Positions 47,641 to 59,531 of a DNA stretch of 64,000 nucleotides are shown here, piece by piece. Both the position numbers and the translations under genes were made by a program. Numbering within the stretch: position 1 is the stretch's first letter; each line of letters opens with the position of its first letter. The notes beneath the pieces are model-generated. The model was not told where the DNA came from and did no database searches. It saw only the letters and a program-made list of their open reading frames with translations. This DNA is from Larix kaempferi (lineage: Eukaryota > Streptophyta > Pinopsida > Pinales > Pinaceae): positions 387,501-451,500 of the forward strand of contig BSBM01001920.1 in the NCBI GenBank assembly GCA_027924585.1, in the 5' to 3' direction.

Positions 47641-49751
47641 TTTGTGGCAAGTCCAACGAGTTTTGCTCCAGTAATTGAGGCTTCAATGGACATTATGGAA
47701 AAGTGTGGGGACCAGTATCATGTCCTTCTTGTTGTTGCAGATGGATAGGTATTAAATATATTACTTGTTTCTTTTTTTTTCCTAGAGTAAAAGAATGTTA
47801 ACCCACTCTACATTATTTTTTCGGAATTCATTGCCTAAGCTTGTATCTTGTAGAGTCTTGCTTCATTACATTCATATCATAGTTATGTGTTTTACCCTTT
47901 TCATGACCTTTACTATTATTAAAAAACTAAGGTTCTAGTTACTGAAATTTGGCATTATACGATCTCATATCAGTTCTCTTGCATGGTGATCTGACCATTT
48001 GTGGGTAAACTAGGAGTAGTGAGACAAGATCCAGGAAGTTAAGCTTACAAGAACATAAGACAATTGATGTTATAGCTACTGCAAGGTATATTAGAGCACT
48101 TATGTTGCACTACATGGTATAGTGCTTGTGTTTTTCTTTAAAACCGACGTAGTTCTTACACCTTTCTATTTGTGCAGTCATTATCCTTTATCAATAATAC
48201 TGGTTGGAATTGGTGATGGACCCTGGGATGTGATGCAATAATTTGATGATAAACTCCCTCACAATGAATTTGACAATTTTCAAGTGCGGTTTTGTTGCAT
48301 TTAAACTCAAATGTCTTGTTTTTCTTTATTTAATTTTGTCTATATTGGCGTGGATGCAAATTAAACTGTATGCTAGTTGTGATTTAACTGGCAAAGATTA
48401 ATATCTGCTACTCATGATTCCACTAGTTCTATTCTTCTGGAGTGACAATGTGTGTGTGCGTTCCAGTGCACATGTGGTATAGAGAGAGGCAGAAGAGGTA
48501 GTGACTGGGATTTCAAACCTTCATGCTGAATCTAGTGGTTTGGGGAAGAAGCCAGTTTAGGTTTCTTTCTCGATGGACATCATAAGCATAGCAAGTTAAT
48601 CTAGCATATTTTTCTTGTTTGTAAAATTCTTTGATCTTCACTCTCCTGGCGAACAAGTTTGATACATCCGTTTCCTTAGTTTGTTATGCATGGATCGTAG
48701 CTTTTTCCTGAAGTACTACTTATGCCCTAAAATATTCTCAGTTGGGTGTTTGATTTGTGTGGAATTTACTTTTTATAGACAGTGTGTTTGGTGCCTCATC
48801 ATACTATTCTTTTGGTTATGACTGATTTGGAGTTTCATCCATAGAACAGTTTGTGCACTTTTATTGAATTAATGCCGCATATGAAAGTCATCAAGATTGG
48901 CCAAAAATTATGTTGGCCTCTGATATGGAGTTTCATCCCTTGTTTAGTTTGTGAAATTTACAAGCATCATGTCAAAAAATCTACCACAATATGTGAAAGA
49001 AGCAGCTTTTGCACTTGCTGCACTTATGGAGATCCCATTTCAGTATAGAGCAACACTCAAACTCAATATTTTGGGGTACTTGTATAGAATCAACTTCACT
49101 AATATAATGTCTTTTGAAGTTTGGCTCTGTTTCTTATTTCTTCCTCCAGAATATCATTTTGATGTTCCTTATTTACAGTAGATGTGTGGGAAGGGCTCCA
49201 AATATAGTGCCTCGTAATCCTCCTTCTCCAATGATTCAACATGATGTTGCTTCCTCAAGTTTTCCAAGGTCCACAACCCACCAATCTATAGATTCACATA
49301 GATCAGTTCTATAGGGAATTCCCCAACAAGAATGAGCTCAGAAAGTAATGTAGAGGTAGAGATTTCCAGTTTTGTTGCAGTATGCTTATCATGCATGATC
49401 AATGGGTGCTTTACTTCTAAGTGTACAATTTGATGCTATTTTAATTCTAGCTATGTAACTATGACATTTGAAAATTCTGTTTTATCTTACATTTAGGTTT
49501 TCCCCATTTGTTTGACCAATTCTAGAGACATGGCACTTGGTTGTGGACATTTGGTGAGTATAGAGAAAACTAGACATCACTATTTTGTTGTTTTCTATTG
49601 GAAGAAAGCACTGCATAAATGCTTCAGTTTGTTTTTTGCAATCACATCAATTATGTTTCAACAGACTTGTGGGAGTTGTAGCCAAAATTTGTCAAACTAC
49701 CCCTTATGTCGTGCACCCATCTTGACATGGTTGAGATTGTACTCTTCTTGA
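47641..49751 (+). pseudogene. RGLG-type copine/RING E3 ubiquitin ligase remnant with introns
   Basis: Seven exon-like blocks in order: 47641-47748 (TSFAPVIEASMDIMEKCG), about 48013-48085 (KLSLQEHKTIDVIATA), 48178-48283 ([19 protein letters not shown]), 48948-49075 (IMSKNLPQYVKEAAFALAAL), 49179-49314 (GRAPNIVP), 49497-49553 (ICLTNSRDMALGCGHL) and 49665-49751 (TCGSCSQNLSNYPLCRAPI). Exon joins keep frame, for example AG|T giving Ser before HYPLS. Blocks 1-4 are the vWA/copine domain, blocks 6-7 the RING. Lesions: TAG at the end of block 1, TAA after DVMQ, first RING Cys changed to Phe, and a later one to Tyr. The N-terminal half is absent. RGLG proteins ubiquitinate targets in hormone signalling; this copy cannot. 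Confidence 0.85.
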
Positions 49752-50454
49752 AGATTCATTCATCCTACTGGTAATGGATTCATTCCTGATGGATGATTTT
49801 GGTAATGGTTTTGGGTGAATATAAAGGTGAGATTTAAAAGAAAACTCCATTTCTTTGTCTCTCATAGTAGCACCGTAAGACTACAGATATATGTGCACTG
49901 CAACTGGTTGAATTGTGGAATATGATAGGGTATGTGCTCCCCATGCTCCCTGGATGTGGGTACTCCAATGGGAACATTTCTTTACGTCCCCTTGAATAAT
50001 GAACAACTATAACAGTTTCTTGAATAATGAGAAACTATTGTCACCTTACATGTCTAAGACTATTGAATATAGGTATTCTACAGACCAAAAAAGCACTTCC
50101 TTAGATATATGCACCAAGTTACTATCAATCTATGCTTATAATTTGACCATATATTTTGGTGCGGAGTTCCTAGGCCCAACCAGTGGCTAATAACAATAAG
50201 TACAGAGTCAAGCAATTCAAAAGTAAAATGATTTAACAAGTTCATCAACACGAAAAGACTTAGTAATTGATATCTTATTTTCAATTGTTTTCCTCTATAA
50301 TGTCAAATTACATTCTATATGTTGTGAATTCGCCTACCTCTCTAAAACGATGATCTGCATTAACTAGACTATTTCTTAGGGAGTCCCTGAGAGATGGAGT
50401 GTCTTAAGACTATGCTATTGACTTTAGTTATGTTCCAATGTTTCCAATGATAGG
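49752..50454. other. Spacer between gene remnants, no gene recognised
   Basis: AT-rich. No coding frame or repeat supported. Confidence 0.45.
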
Positions 50455-51346
50455 AAACAATGAAGAGAATGGCTGCTTGCAATTCATCCATGTTGGAGAA
50501 TGGGCAAGAGATGATGTCCCAGGAAAACTTGCAAGGAAAATAAATTGATGTTCATAGTGAGTTTAGAGAATTAACATCAGACATCATATCGCATACTCCA
50601 TTCGGTAGTAGTTACAATGAAGGCAAAGAATTATTTGAATTGCAGAGAGAGTTACAAGAAATGGCTTCTAAAGCTAAACAATTTGTCTTCATCCCAGGAA
50701 GCTAGTAATAACAGTATACTCATCTTTAAATCAATTGTATATTTTTTCATGTAACTGCAAGTTCATTAGTACTTGTACTTCTCTTTATGTTTTTTTTTTC
50801 ACATCCTTTGGGACCTGCTAGAGCCAGAATCCATAGATCTTTTACTTAAGCATAAGGTTCTACTTAGTGCTATACATAGTACATAGAGCTTCTACAGAAA
50901 CATATGCTTCAGAGTACTTATAATTGTTGACTTGTACTGTTGGGGTATTTGGCAGATATATTCCTACAAGAAAGAATGGGTATGCCTGGAAGATTGACAG
51001 AAGAGTCAAAGAACTCTTGAATTCTATAATTCAAAGTAGGTTAGACCCTAGAACAACAACAAGAGCTCATGCTGGCTACGGGAATGATATGCTTGGATTC
51101 ATGATGACTGCCAACTAGAAGGAATTGGGTGGGTCTTAAAGAAATCCAAGCATGACTATTGACGAAATCATGGATTAATGCAAGACATTTTTCTTTGCAG
51201 GCCATGAGACAACTTCCAATCTGTTAACTTGGGCAGTATTCTTGCTCGCGATAAACCCAGAATGGAAAGAAATATTAAGGAAAGAAGCTACCATTGTATG
51301 TGGAACAGATATTCCAGATGTACACATGCTTAGCAAGATAAAATTG
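50455..51346 (+). pseudogene. Cytochrome P450 remnant, CYP72 clan
   Basis: Two exons. The first (50455 to about 50700) reads IDVHSEFRELTSDIISHTPF, SSYNEGKELFELQRELQEMA and KAKQFVFIPG. The second (50956-51346), after TTTGGCAG, reads YIPTRKNGYAWKIDRRVKEL, NDMLGFMMTAN and the I-helix [18 protein letters not shown] with the AGHETT oxygen-binding motif, then [13 protein letters not shown] and [11 protein letters not shown] before a GTATGT donor. The layout fits CYP72-clan enzymes (CYP709/714/735-like), ER-bound mono-oxygenases of hormones or terpenoids. At least four nonsense codons, a damaged first donor, and missing N-terminus and heme-binding C-terminus make it a fragment. Confidence 0.85.
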
Positions 51347-51600
51347 GTATGTATTCTATTTAATATATATTCCATATCATTTTTGAGATTTTTTTAATTA
51401 GTAAACCTTCAACCATCATTTTTGTTTGGAAAATGCAATTTCATTAAGAATTTTTTAGACAACCATTTGTGTTTAATGAAAATCTTTTTCCGAAGTGAGT
51501 ACAATAGGGTTGAGCACCTGTACATCACTATCATTCATGGCCAAATAGTGCAGGGATTCCATGGGACCCAATTTTGAGATCCTCTTCAATTGTTTAATCA

Positions 51601-51634
<34 letters not shown>

Positions 51635-51670
51635 TGTCACACACACACATACACACACATATATCTACAG
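51347..51670. other. Spacer with (CT)n and (CA)n microsatellites
   Basis: AT-rich DNA, then a CT tract at about 51602-51632 and a CA tract at about 51638-51660, which form the pyrimidine-rich run before the acceptor-like site at 51670. Confidence 0.7.
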
Positions 51671-51797
51671 AGTATCACATCCCTATGATGACGATTCTAC
51701 CTCTTTATATGGCAGAATTGGTCATAAGCTTGAAGCTAAGGATGCTGCCAAAATAGCATTAAAATTACCATGGTGGACACTAGGTTGCAAATATGAG
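51671..51797 (+). other. Exon-like stretch, unidentified plant protein
   Basis: Between an acceptor-like CTACAG and a donor-like GAG|GTAACC an open frame reads DDDSTSLYGRIGHKLEAKDA then KIALKLPWWTLGCKYE. The stretch is well composed and splice-bounded, so it is probably a true exon copy. The KLPWWTLGC block seems familiar from conserved plant proteins but I cannot name the family. No neighbouring exon of the same gene is evident. Confidence 0.4.
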
Positions 51798-52305
51798 GTA
51801 ACCATTTTAGAATTGGTTCTTTGCAAGTGGTTTCATAGATACAGCAGAATCAATATCATACAATTATGTAGAAGAAATTGGAGAAACTAGGGCTTCCTAT
51901 TCTGGGAACTTCCCTCCACTGATCAGTTGAAAAAGGAGGACCATCAAAATCACCCTAGGAGGGTGCATCTTTATATGGAATAAGTTTCTCATTCTGTGGA
52001 GTTCCATTTTTTACTGCGGGACACTGTTAACAACAAAAGATTCAAATCTACAGAGCTCCAAAATGCATTTATTTGTTGTTACCTTGTGTGTTGTACAGTG
52101 GCATGATCATAATCAAGCAAACTGAGTGTTTGCCTGGTTGGCATAATATTCTTCTTTTTAAATGCCAACTTGAGGTCAATTGGATGCATAATTATATGTT
52201 TAAGAGTGTAAATGTGAATTTCCTAACATACATCTACATTATCTTGATTACATCATAGGATTTGAAGTGGTTAGCATATATCTAAAGAAGGTCAGAGCCA
52301 TTTAG
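51798..52305. other. Spacer before copia 2, no gene recognised
   Basis: AT-rich, without coding signal. It ends with TTTAG (52301-52305), the left target duplication of copia 2. Confidence 0.5.
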
Positions 52306-52887
52306 TTTTGATGTATATGTAACTTCAGAATGTATTTCATATATATATTTATTGTACTCCTATAAAGATGTATTATTCCTCTATACGGAAGTGTCGTCAT
52401 TTGTATTGACAAGTGTCGCAAGTGTGTTAACTTACCGATGGGTTGTTAGAGCACGTTGTAAGGGGTTGGCCTGGATTAATGTAACATGAGGTTATTGTGC
52501 TAAGCTAGACAAGTCGGCCCCATAAGTTTATTGGGCAGTCATGACAAGGATAAATAGAGATCTACCGATCTCTATTTGGATCACTTTAGAACTCACACTT
52601 CCATCACTCGGAAAGTGGTGCACATGTGAGGAGGAGGATCAGCTGCTAGGAAGAGTATGTCTCTGTGTACTTTGGTTGTATCATTGCTCTATCTATCTCT
52701 GAGGAAGTTGTGGGGTTTTTCACCTTAGGGTTTTCCCCATGGAAACTCTGTGTGTCTATTGTCTCTTATGTTTGCATCTTGTGATGATTGATATGCTTGA
52801 TATGCTTGATATGCATTGATATACTGTACATGTTATTCTCTCAGTAAAGACCCTAGAGTATATTGAATTAATGCTAAAAAATTAACA
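52306..52887 (+). repeat. 5' LTR of copia 2
   Basis: It starts TTTTGATGTATATG, where TGTTGATG is expected, and ends AAAAATTAACA. GATAAATAGAGATC near 52550 marks the TATA-like promoter site. Confidence 0.92.
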
Positions 52888-52899
52888 TGGTATCAGAGC
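52888..52899 (+). promoter_or_regulatory. Primer-binding site of copia 2
   Basis: TGGTATCAGAGC abuts the 5' LTR and is the canonical initiator-Met tRNA site of plant copia elements. Confidence 0.95.
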
Positions 52900-53462
52900 T
52901 AACCTGAGAAGAAGACATTGTGCAGTGGCGGAAACCAAGGTTTCTTATTTATTGGGTTTCTCTCCACATATTTTGGAAAAGTAATATGATAGATTGAATC
53001 TACTCAGCAAGGTGAATCTATCTATCCCATGAGAATTCAGTTCTGAGCACTTTCAGTTTTGGCCCTAAAAATTAGGGTTTCCTCAAAAATAAGATTTTTT
53101 CAAATATGAAGACACAGCTGGACGCTCCTTGGAAAAATCTAAGTATAGATCTTTGGATTGAGATTTTTGGCTGGGAAAATATCTGGGAAACTCAAACCCT
53201 AATTCAAGGTCCTCCTTAGTGAATCCGGAAAGACCAAAAGGCACTTCTGAAGGGTGAAACTTTGCAGAAATCAAATTCTGAGTATACCAAGATGGTTAGC
53301 TCACCAAGGAGCATCTTTCTATCCTTTCAGAAAGTTGAAATTCACATTTTAAATTTTAGGGTTTCTCTAACAAACCCTAATCGAGGACCAGATCCAGTTT
53401 TTCAGCAAATCAAGTGGTAAGACCTAAATCTTTTCTATTTCCATTTGAAGTACTCTTTAAAG

Positions 53463-56400
53463 ATGTCTCACCACACCAAGCTTGAGGACAAGCTGGAAGG
53501 GGATGATAAATTCCGAGCCTAGAAGTATAGGATTGGGTTAATCCTGGAAGAGGATGAGTTGGACTCATATATAAAAGAAGAGATCCCTATCCCAAAGGAT
53601 GGAGAGGCTAAGTTATTGCATAAGAAGAACTTGGTCAAGGCAAAGAGAATCATTGCTAATTCTATCAAAGACCATCTCATACCACATGTGTCATCTCTGA
53701 AGACACCCAAGGAGATGTTTGACTCTTTGACCAAGCTATTTGAAGGGAAGAACATAAATCAGAAGATGACTCTGTAGAACCAATTGAAAGGGGTCAAGTT
53801 GTTGAATGGAGAGACCATTCAATCTTATTTCTCCAAGGTTTCTCAGATCAAGGAACAACTTGAAGCTGTCGATGAAGTAGTAGATAATGGTGAAGTGGTT
53901 ATGACTACTCTAAATGGCCTACCTAGGTCATGGGACTCTTTTATTCAAGGAATCTGTGCAAGAAAGAAATTGATCTCTTTCAGTAGACTATGGGAGGAAT
54001 GCTCTCAAGAAGAAGCAAGGCTTGTGGCACGAAAAGAAAAGATGGGGAATGAAGATCAATCTCTCACATCTCACACCAAGAAAGGGAAGTCCAAGAGAGA
54101 GCCATCCCACTTCAGAAACAATTCACACCACCATTATCATAAGGATAAGAAAGATCTCAGATGCTTCAATTGCAATGAGAAGGGACACTTTGCTTCAGAT
54201 TGTCCGAAGAAGAAGAAAGACAACAACAACAACTTCAACAACAACAAGAAGAACAACAAAAGAAGATATCATGCTCATGCTGCTGAGGATGATGAGCCTC
54301 CAAAGAAGAAAGCTAGAGAAAAAAGTGATGATGATGACTCATCAAGTGAAGAAGAGTATGTTCTAATCTCTACTCTCACAGGTACTATTTCTCATGGTTG
54401 TAATGATTGGCTTATTGATAGTGGGGCTTCCAAACACATGACTAGGTTTAAAGAATCTTTTGTAAATCTATCTGAACATGAATCACCCCATAAAGTGAAA
54501 CTTGGGGATAACTATCAATACCCTATCAAAGGAAGTGGTGAAGCCTCCTACAACCTAGATTCTGGAAAGTCTTTGATGATGAAAGAGGTTCTTTATGTAC
54601 ATGGGATCAAGAAGAACCTACTCTCCATATCCGCATTAGATGAAAAAGGTATGAGGGTTGCATTTGTGGATGGCCAAGTTTTAATGTGGCCAAAAGGTAA
54701 AAATATTGATGATGCAGTAGTGATTGGAGAGAAAGAGGGAGGATTGTAAAAATTGAAAAGACAACCTAAACATGCCATGGTGCATGATTCCATGGAGCCA
54801 ATTGAACTTTGGCATAGAAGACTTGCACATATGCACTACAGAGCATTACCAATTGCAAGTAAAGTTGTAGAAGGTCTTCCTGAAATCAAGACCAAGCATG
54901 AAGGTGTTTGCAAAGGATGTGCAAAAGGAAAGAACATAAAGAAGGAATTTCCGAACATTGTAAGCAAGGAAAAAGGTATCTTGGAAATTATCCACTCTGA
55001 TGTATGTGGTCCGATGTCATCCAGTTCTCTGAGTGGGTATGTTTACTATGTCTCTTTCATTGATGACTTCTCTAGGAAGACTTGGGTTTACTTCTTGAAG
55101 AACAAATATGAAGTGTTTGATAAGTTCAAGGAATTCAAAACCTTGATGGAAAACCAAACTGATAAGAAGATCAAAACATTCAGATTCGACAATGGTGGAT
55201 AATTCACTTCAGGTGACTTCAAGAAGTTATGCAGTGATTCAGGGATTAAGAGGGAGTTGACTGCTCCTTACAATCCACAACAGAATGGAGTGGCAAAAAG
55301 AAAGAATCGAACAATCATGGAAGAAGCAAGGGCAATGCTGCATGACCAAGATCTACCTATGCATCTATGGGCAGAAGCAACTAGGACAGCTATATATGTG
55401 CAGAACAAAACACCCCACAAGATATTGGACAACAAGACACCAGAAGAGGTCTTCTCTGGTAAGAAACCTGAAGTCAGCCATCTCAGAATATTTGGTTATC
55501 CAGTATACACTCATGTCCCAAAGGAGAAGACGACCAAGCTAGATCCTTCAGGAAAGAAGGGTATCTTTGTGGGTTACAGTGAAAGCTCGAAGGCTTACAT
55601 AATATACTTTCCAGGGTTCAAGAAGATTGATGTCAGTAGGGATGTGAGATTTGATGAAAACTTAGCATTCATCAAATCAAGGAAGACACCTGTTGAAGAT
55701 TATGAAGAACTTAAGGAAACTAGATTTCAAGACACAACTATGACTGAAGCAATTCTAGATGCAGATCATGAAATTGAAGATCCACAAGAACCTATAGATC
55801 CACCCTGTGAGAATAACTCTCACAAGAGGAAACCTACATGGGCTAGAGAGCTTATTCAAGATGCAGAAAGATATGGCATTCCAAAAAAAGAACACAGAGT
55901 AAAGAAGAGAACTAGATCTCATACCAGCTATGTTGCTTTACTCTGTGATATCATGAACAAAGAACCTTCCAATTATGAAGAAGTAGTGGAAAAGAAAGAA
56001 TGGAAGGATGCCATGGTCAAAGAATACCAATCAATAATGAAGAATGATGTTTGGGATGTTGTCCCAGGACATGAAGGGAAGTCTGTTGTGACTTCCAAAT
56101 GGATCTACAAGATTAAGCATGCTGCAGATGGCAGCATAGAAAAATACAAGGCAAGATTCATAACACGTGGCTTCTCTCAGAAGGAGGGAATAGATTATGA
56201 AGAAACTTTTGCTCCTGTGGCCAAGTACACTTCCATCAGATCAGTACTTGCTCTAGCTACAGTGATGAAATGGAATATACACCAGATGGATGTCAAGACT
56301 ACTTTCTTGAATGTTGTAGTTGAAGAGGAAGTGTATGTGGAGAAGCCACTCGGTTTTGAGACACATGACAGGAAGTCATATGTATGTAGATTGAAGAAAG

Positions 56401-57479
56401 CCTTGTATGGCTTGAAGCAAGCTCCCATGACTTGGTATAGTAGGATGGACAACTTTCTATCCAGTTTGGGATTTACTAGGAGTAAAGCGGATTCCAACCT
56501 TCACTACAAGGTTGAGGAAGGCAATCCTGTGATACTGCTCATGTATGTGGATGACCTGTTTGTTATAGGTAATGATAGTTTGATTGCTGATACCAAGAGG
56601 AAGCTTGCTGCCGAGTTCGAGATGAAGGAATTGGGGATGATGCACTATTTTCTAGGCATGGAGGTGTGGCAGAGTGTAGATGGGATCTTCCTTGGACAAG
56701 GGAAGTATGCAGTAGAGATCCTGAAGAGGTTCGGGATGATGGACTGCAAGGCCATGGCCACACCTATGGCATCAAACCTGAAGCTTCTATGTGATGCTTC
56801 ATCTGAGCCGGTTGATGTCACTATGTATCGCCAAATGATTGGGTCCCTCATGTACCTGACGAACACGAGACCAGATATTTGCTTTGTGGTGAACACATTG
56901 AGCCAGTTCCTGACAGATCCGAGAAGTGTTCATCTGGTTGCTGTAAAGCATATTCTGAGGTACCTGAAGGGTACAGTTGATTATGGGCTCAAGTATGATG
57001 TGAATCAAAAGTTTAACCTATAGGGTTATGTTGATTCAGATTGGGTAAGAAGTGTTGCAGATAGGAAGAGCACATATGGGTGCTGCTTCAGTATGGGATC
57101 AGGTGTGATCTCTTAGTTTAGCAGGAAGCAATCCTGTGTAGCACTGAGTACAGCCGAAGCAGAGTATGTTGCAGCTTGTTTGGCTAGTTGTGAGGCAGTA
57201 TGGATCTGGAAGCTACTATTTGAGTTATTTGATCTCCCGCTGGAGGCTACTAGTATCTTTTGTGACAACCAAAGTTGTGTGAAGTTGTCTGAGAACCCGG
57301 TGTTCCATGACAGGTCGAAACACATAGAGATCAAATATCACTATATCAGGGATATGGTGTAGAGAGGAGTAGTGAAGCTCCTGTATGTTGCAACAGATGA
57401 GAAGGTTGCAGATGTGCTGACGAAGCCACTAGCCAGAGTGATGTTCGAGTACTTCAAAGAGAGGATTCGTGTTCTTTAG
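53463..57479 (+). pseudogene. Copia 2 gag-pol polyprotein, seven nonsense codons
   Basis: One frame of 1339 codons from ATG 53463 (MSHHTKLEDKLEG) to TAG 57477-57479, colinear with copia 1 and without any frameshift. It shows gag with CFNCNEKGHFASDC, protease DSGAS, integrase HSDVCG and RFDNGG, reverse transcriptase YVDDLF, and RNase H AEAEY and CDNQS. Nonsense codons: 53520, 53775, 54747, 55200, 57021, 57114 and 57360. Compared with copia 1 they replace Trp, Gln, Tyr, Glu, Gln, Trp and Lys. The third integrase acid is Lys (codon 55296-55298, VAKRKN in place of VVERKN). Codon 18, a stop in copia 1, is Arg here, while codon 20 is a stop here and Trp there. Confidence 0.95.
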
Positions 57480-57579
57480 ATTGATGACACTTCGAGGAAG
57501 AAGTGATGGACACATTTGTAGGATCCATTCCGAGCATGGTGAGAGGAGGATCCTTCCATGGCTATGGATGTAAGCACTG

Positions 57580-58110
57580 GATGATGAGCATCAGGATGAT
57601 GTTCTAGTTTCTTCTTTGTATGATCAGTTGGATCATTTATGTATGTATGCATCATGTTGGATGATGGATATGATTAGTTGGATCATTTATGTATGTATGC
57701 ATCATGTTAGATGCTGGATATGATTAGTTGGATCATTTATGTATGTATGCATAAGGTTGGATGTTGGATATGATCAGTTGGATCATTTGTATGTATTTTG
57801 TATATGCATCATGTTGGATGCTTGGACCATGTATCTGTATATGTATTAGGTGGATACGTTGAATGATCAGGTAGATCATGTATGTTGATATGTATCAGGT
57901 AGATACATTGTGTGATCAGGTGGATCATGTATCTATGTATGTATCAGGTGGATACATTGTATGATCAGGTGGATCATGTATGATGATATGTATCAGGTAG
58001 ATACTTGGTATGCATCAGGTAGATGCATTGTATGATCAAGATGATCATGGATGACGAGCTTCAGGATGTTGCTCCATATGACATGCACCAGTATGATGTA
58101 GTGTTGATGA
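57580..58110 (+). repeat. GATC-palindrome repeat cluster in copia 2 3' region
   Basis: It begins with several units of about 55-60 bp around GATCAGTTGGATCATTT and ATGCATCATGTTGGATG, then passes into a denser series of TGATCAGGTGGATCATGTA and GTATCAGGTAGATAC elements. Each core is an interrupted palindrome. It matches 15570-16190 in copia 1 and follows the stop codon by about 100 bp. Confidence 0.8.
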
Positions 58111-58199
58111 TCAGGATGATCATGTACATCAGGATGATGTATGGTGAGTATCAGTTTGATACTCTGTTGCCGTGGACAGGTTGTGCAGATGAGCATGTA

Positions 58200-58720
58200 A
58201 GTAGACCTGGGAGATCTGGATAGGATGAAAAAGGCCTTAGATGCTCTTTCGAGGAATTGCTCTAGGAGGACTTGTAAGACTTGGGAGATCCGATAGGTTG
58301 GGCTGTGTGCCCGTAATAAGTCCTGGGATGCTCTTTTAAGGGTTTGTCCTGTGACCACATGTAAGACCTAGGAGATCCGAGAGGTTGGGCTGTGTGCCCG
58401 TAATAAGTCCTACGATGCTCTTTCGAGGGTTTGCGGTGGTGACTACATGTAAGACCTGGGAGATCCAATAGGTTTGGATGTGTGCCTGTAATAAGTCCTG
58501 GGATGCTCTTTCAAGGGTTTGTAGTGAAGATCACATGTAAGACCTGGGAGATCCGATAGGTTGGGTTATGTGCCCGTAATAAGTCCTTGGATGCTCTTTT
58601 GAGGGTTTGTGACGAGGGTCACATATAAGACCTGGGAGATCTGATAGGTTGGGTTGCATACCCGTAATAAGATCTGGGATGCTCTTGCGAGGGTTTGTGA
58701 CGCACATAATAAGTCCTGAT
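58200..58720 (+). repeat. About 88-bp tandem repeats in copia 2 3' region
   Basis: Six copies of a unit with ACCTGGGAGATCCGATAGG, GTGTGCCCGTAATAAGTCC and GGATGCTCTTTCGAGGG landmarks. ACCTGGGAGAT-type starts at about 58207, 58275, 58369, 58455, 58542 and 58631 give spacings of 68-94 bp, mostly 86-94. Confidence 0.85.
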
Positions 58721-58949
58721 AATTCCACAGTATGGCCAGTGATGATGAAGACCTATAGGTGGTGGGCCTACATCCAGTATGAAAAAGGACTAGCTCTGTA
58801 GAACTTCCTATGACGAGTGGATTCAGAGATTGATTGAGATAGTAGCAGCAGTGACGATGATGATGATTCGAGGACGATGCATCAGTGATGATGATCCAGA
58901 GAAGAAAACTTGTGCTAGCAGATTTGTGTTGAGAAATACCTTCCTAGTT

Positions 58950-58958
58950 AAGAGGGAG
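58950..58958 (+). other. Polypurine tract of copia 2
   Basis: AAGAGGGAG immediately before the 3' LTR, identical to that of copia 1. Confidence 0.9.
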
Positions 58959-59531
58959 TGTTGATGTATATGTAACATCGGAATGTATTTCATATATATA
59001 TTTATTGTACTCGTATAGAGATGTATTATTCCTCTATACAGAAGTGTTTTCATTTGTATTGACAAGTGTTGCAAGTGTGTTAAATTGCCCATGGGTTATT
59101 AGACCACCTTGTAAGGGGTCGGCTCGGATTAATGTAACATGAGGTTATTGTGCTAAGCTAGACAAGTCGTCCCCATAAGTTTATTGGGCAATTAGGACAA
59201 GTATAAATAGAGATCTCCCGATCTCTATTTGGATCACTTCAGAACACACACTTCCATCACTCGAAAAGTGGCGCACATGTGAGGAGGAGGATCAAATACT
59301 AGGAGGAGTCTATCTCTGTGTACTTTGGTTGTATCATTTCTCTATTTATCTCTGAGGAAGTTGTGGGGTTTTTCACCTTAGGGTTTTCCCCATGAAAACT
59401 TTGTGTGTCTATTGTCTCTTATGTTTGCATCGTGTGATGATTGATATGCTTGATATGCATTGATATACTATACATGTTATTCTCTCAGTAAAGATACTAG
59501 AATATATTGAATTAATGCTCACAAATTAACA
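58959..59531 (+). repeat. 3' LTR of copia 2
   Basis: It starts TGTTGATGTATATG, ends AAATTAACA, and is followed by ATTAG. It contains GTATAAATAGAGATC near 59200. Confidence 0.92.

Larger units (their letters stand above)
52306..59531 (+). mobile_element. Ty1/copia element 2, same family as copia 1, opposite strand
   Basis: LTRs at 52306-52887 (582 bp) and 58959-59531 (573 bp) share the copia 1 LTR framework but differ from each other more than the copia 1 pair do, so this insertion looks older. Flanks are TTTAG and ATTAG. The first LTR has lost its TG start (TT). Internal order is primer site, gag-pol in one frame, repeat-rich 3' region, polypurine tract. Seven nonsense codons and a lost integrase residue make it inactive. 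Confidence 0.93.

Noticed and set aside
47471-47686. 71-codon minus-strand ORF at the RGLG remnant
   Set aside because: Antisense to an intron and the first recognised exon of the RGLG remnant; no motif.
54022-54366. 114-codon ORF rich in Thr, Arg and Met overlapping copia 2 gag
   Set aside because: It is a frame shadow of the Lys/Asn-rich gag segment.
58200-58720. Regular direct repeats that might suggest a CRISPR array
   Set aside because: Units are diverged tandem copies without unique spacers, lie in a plant retrotransposon 3' region, and no cas genes are present.
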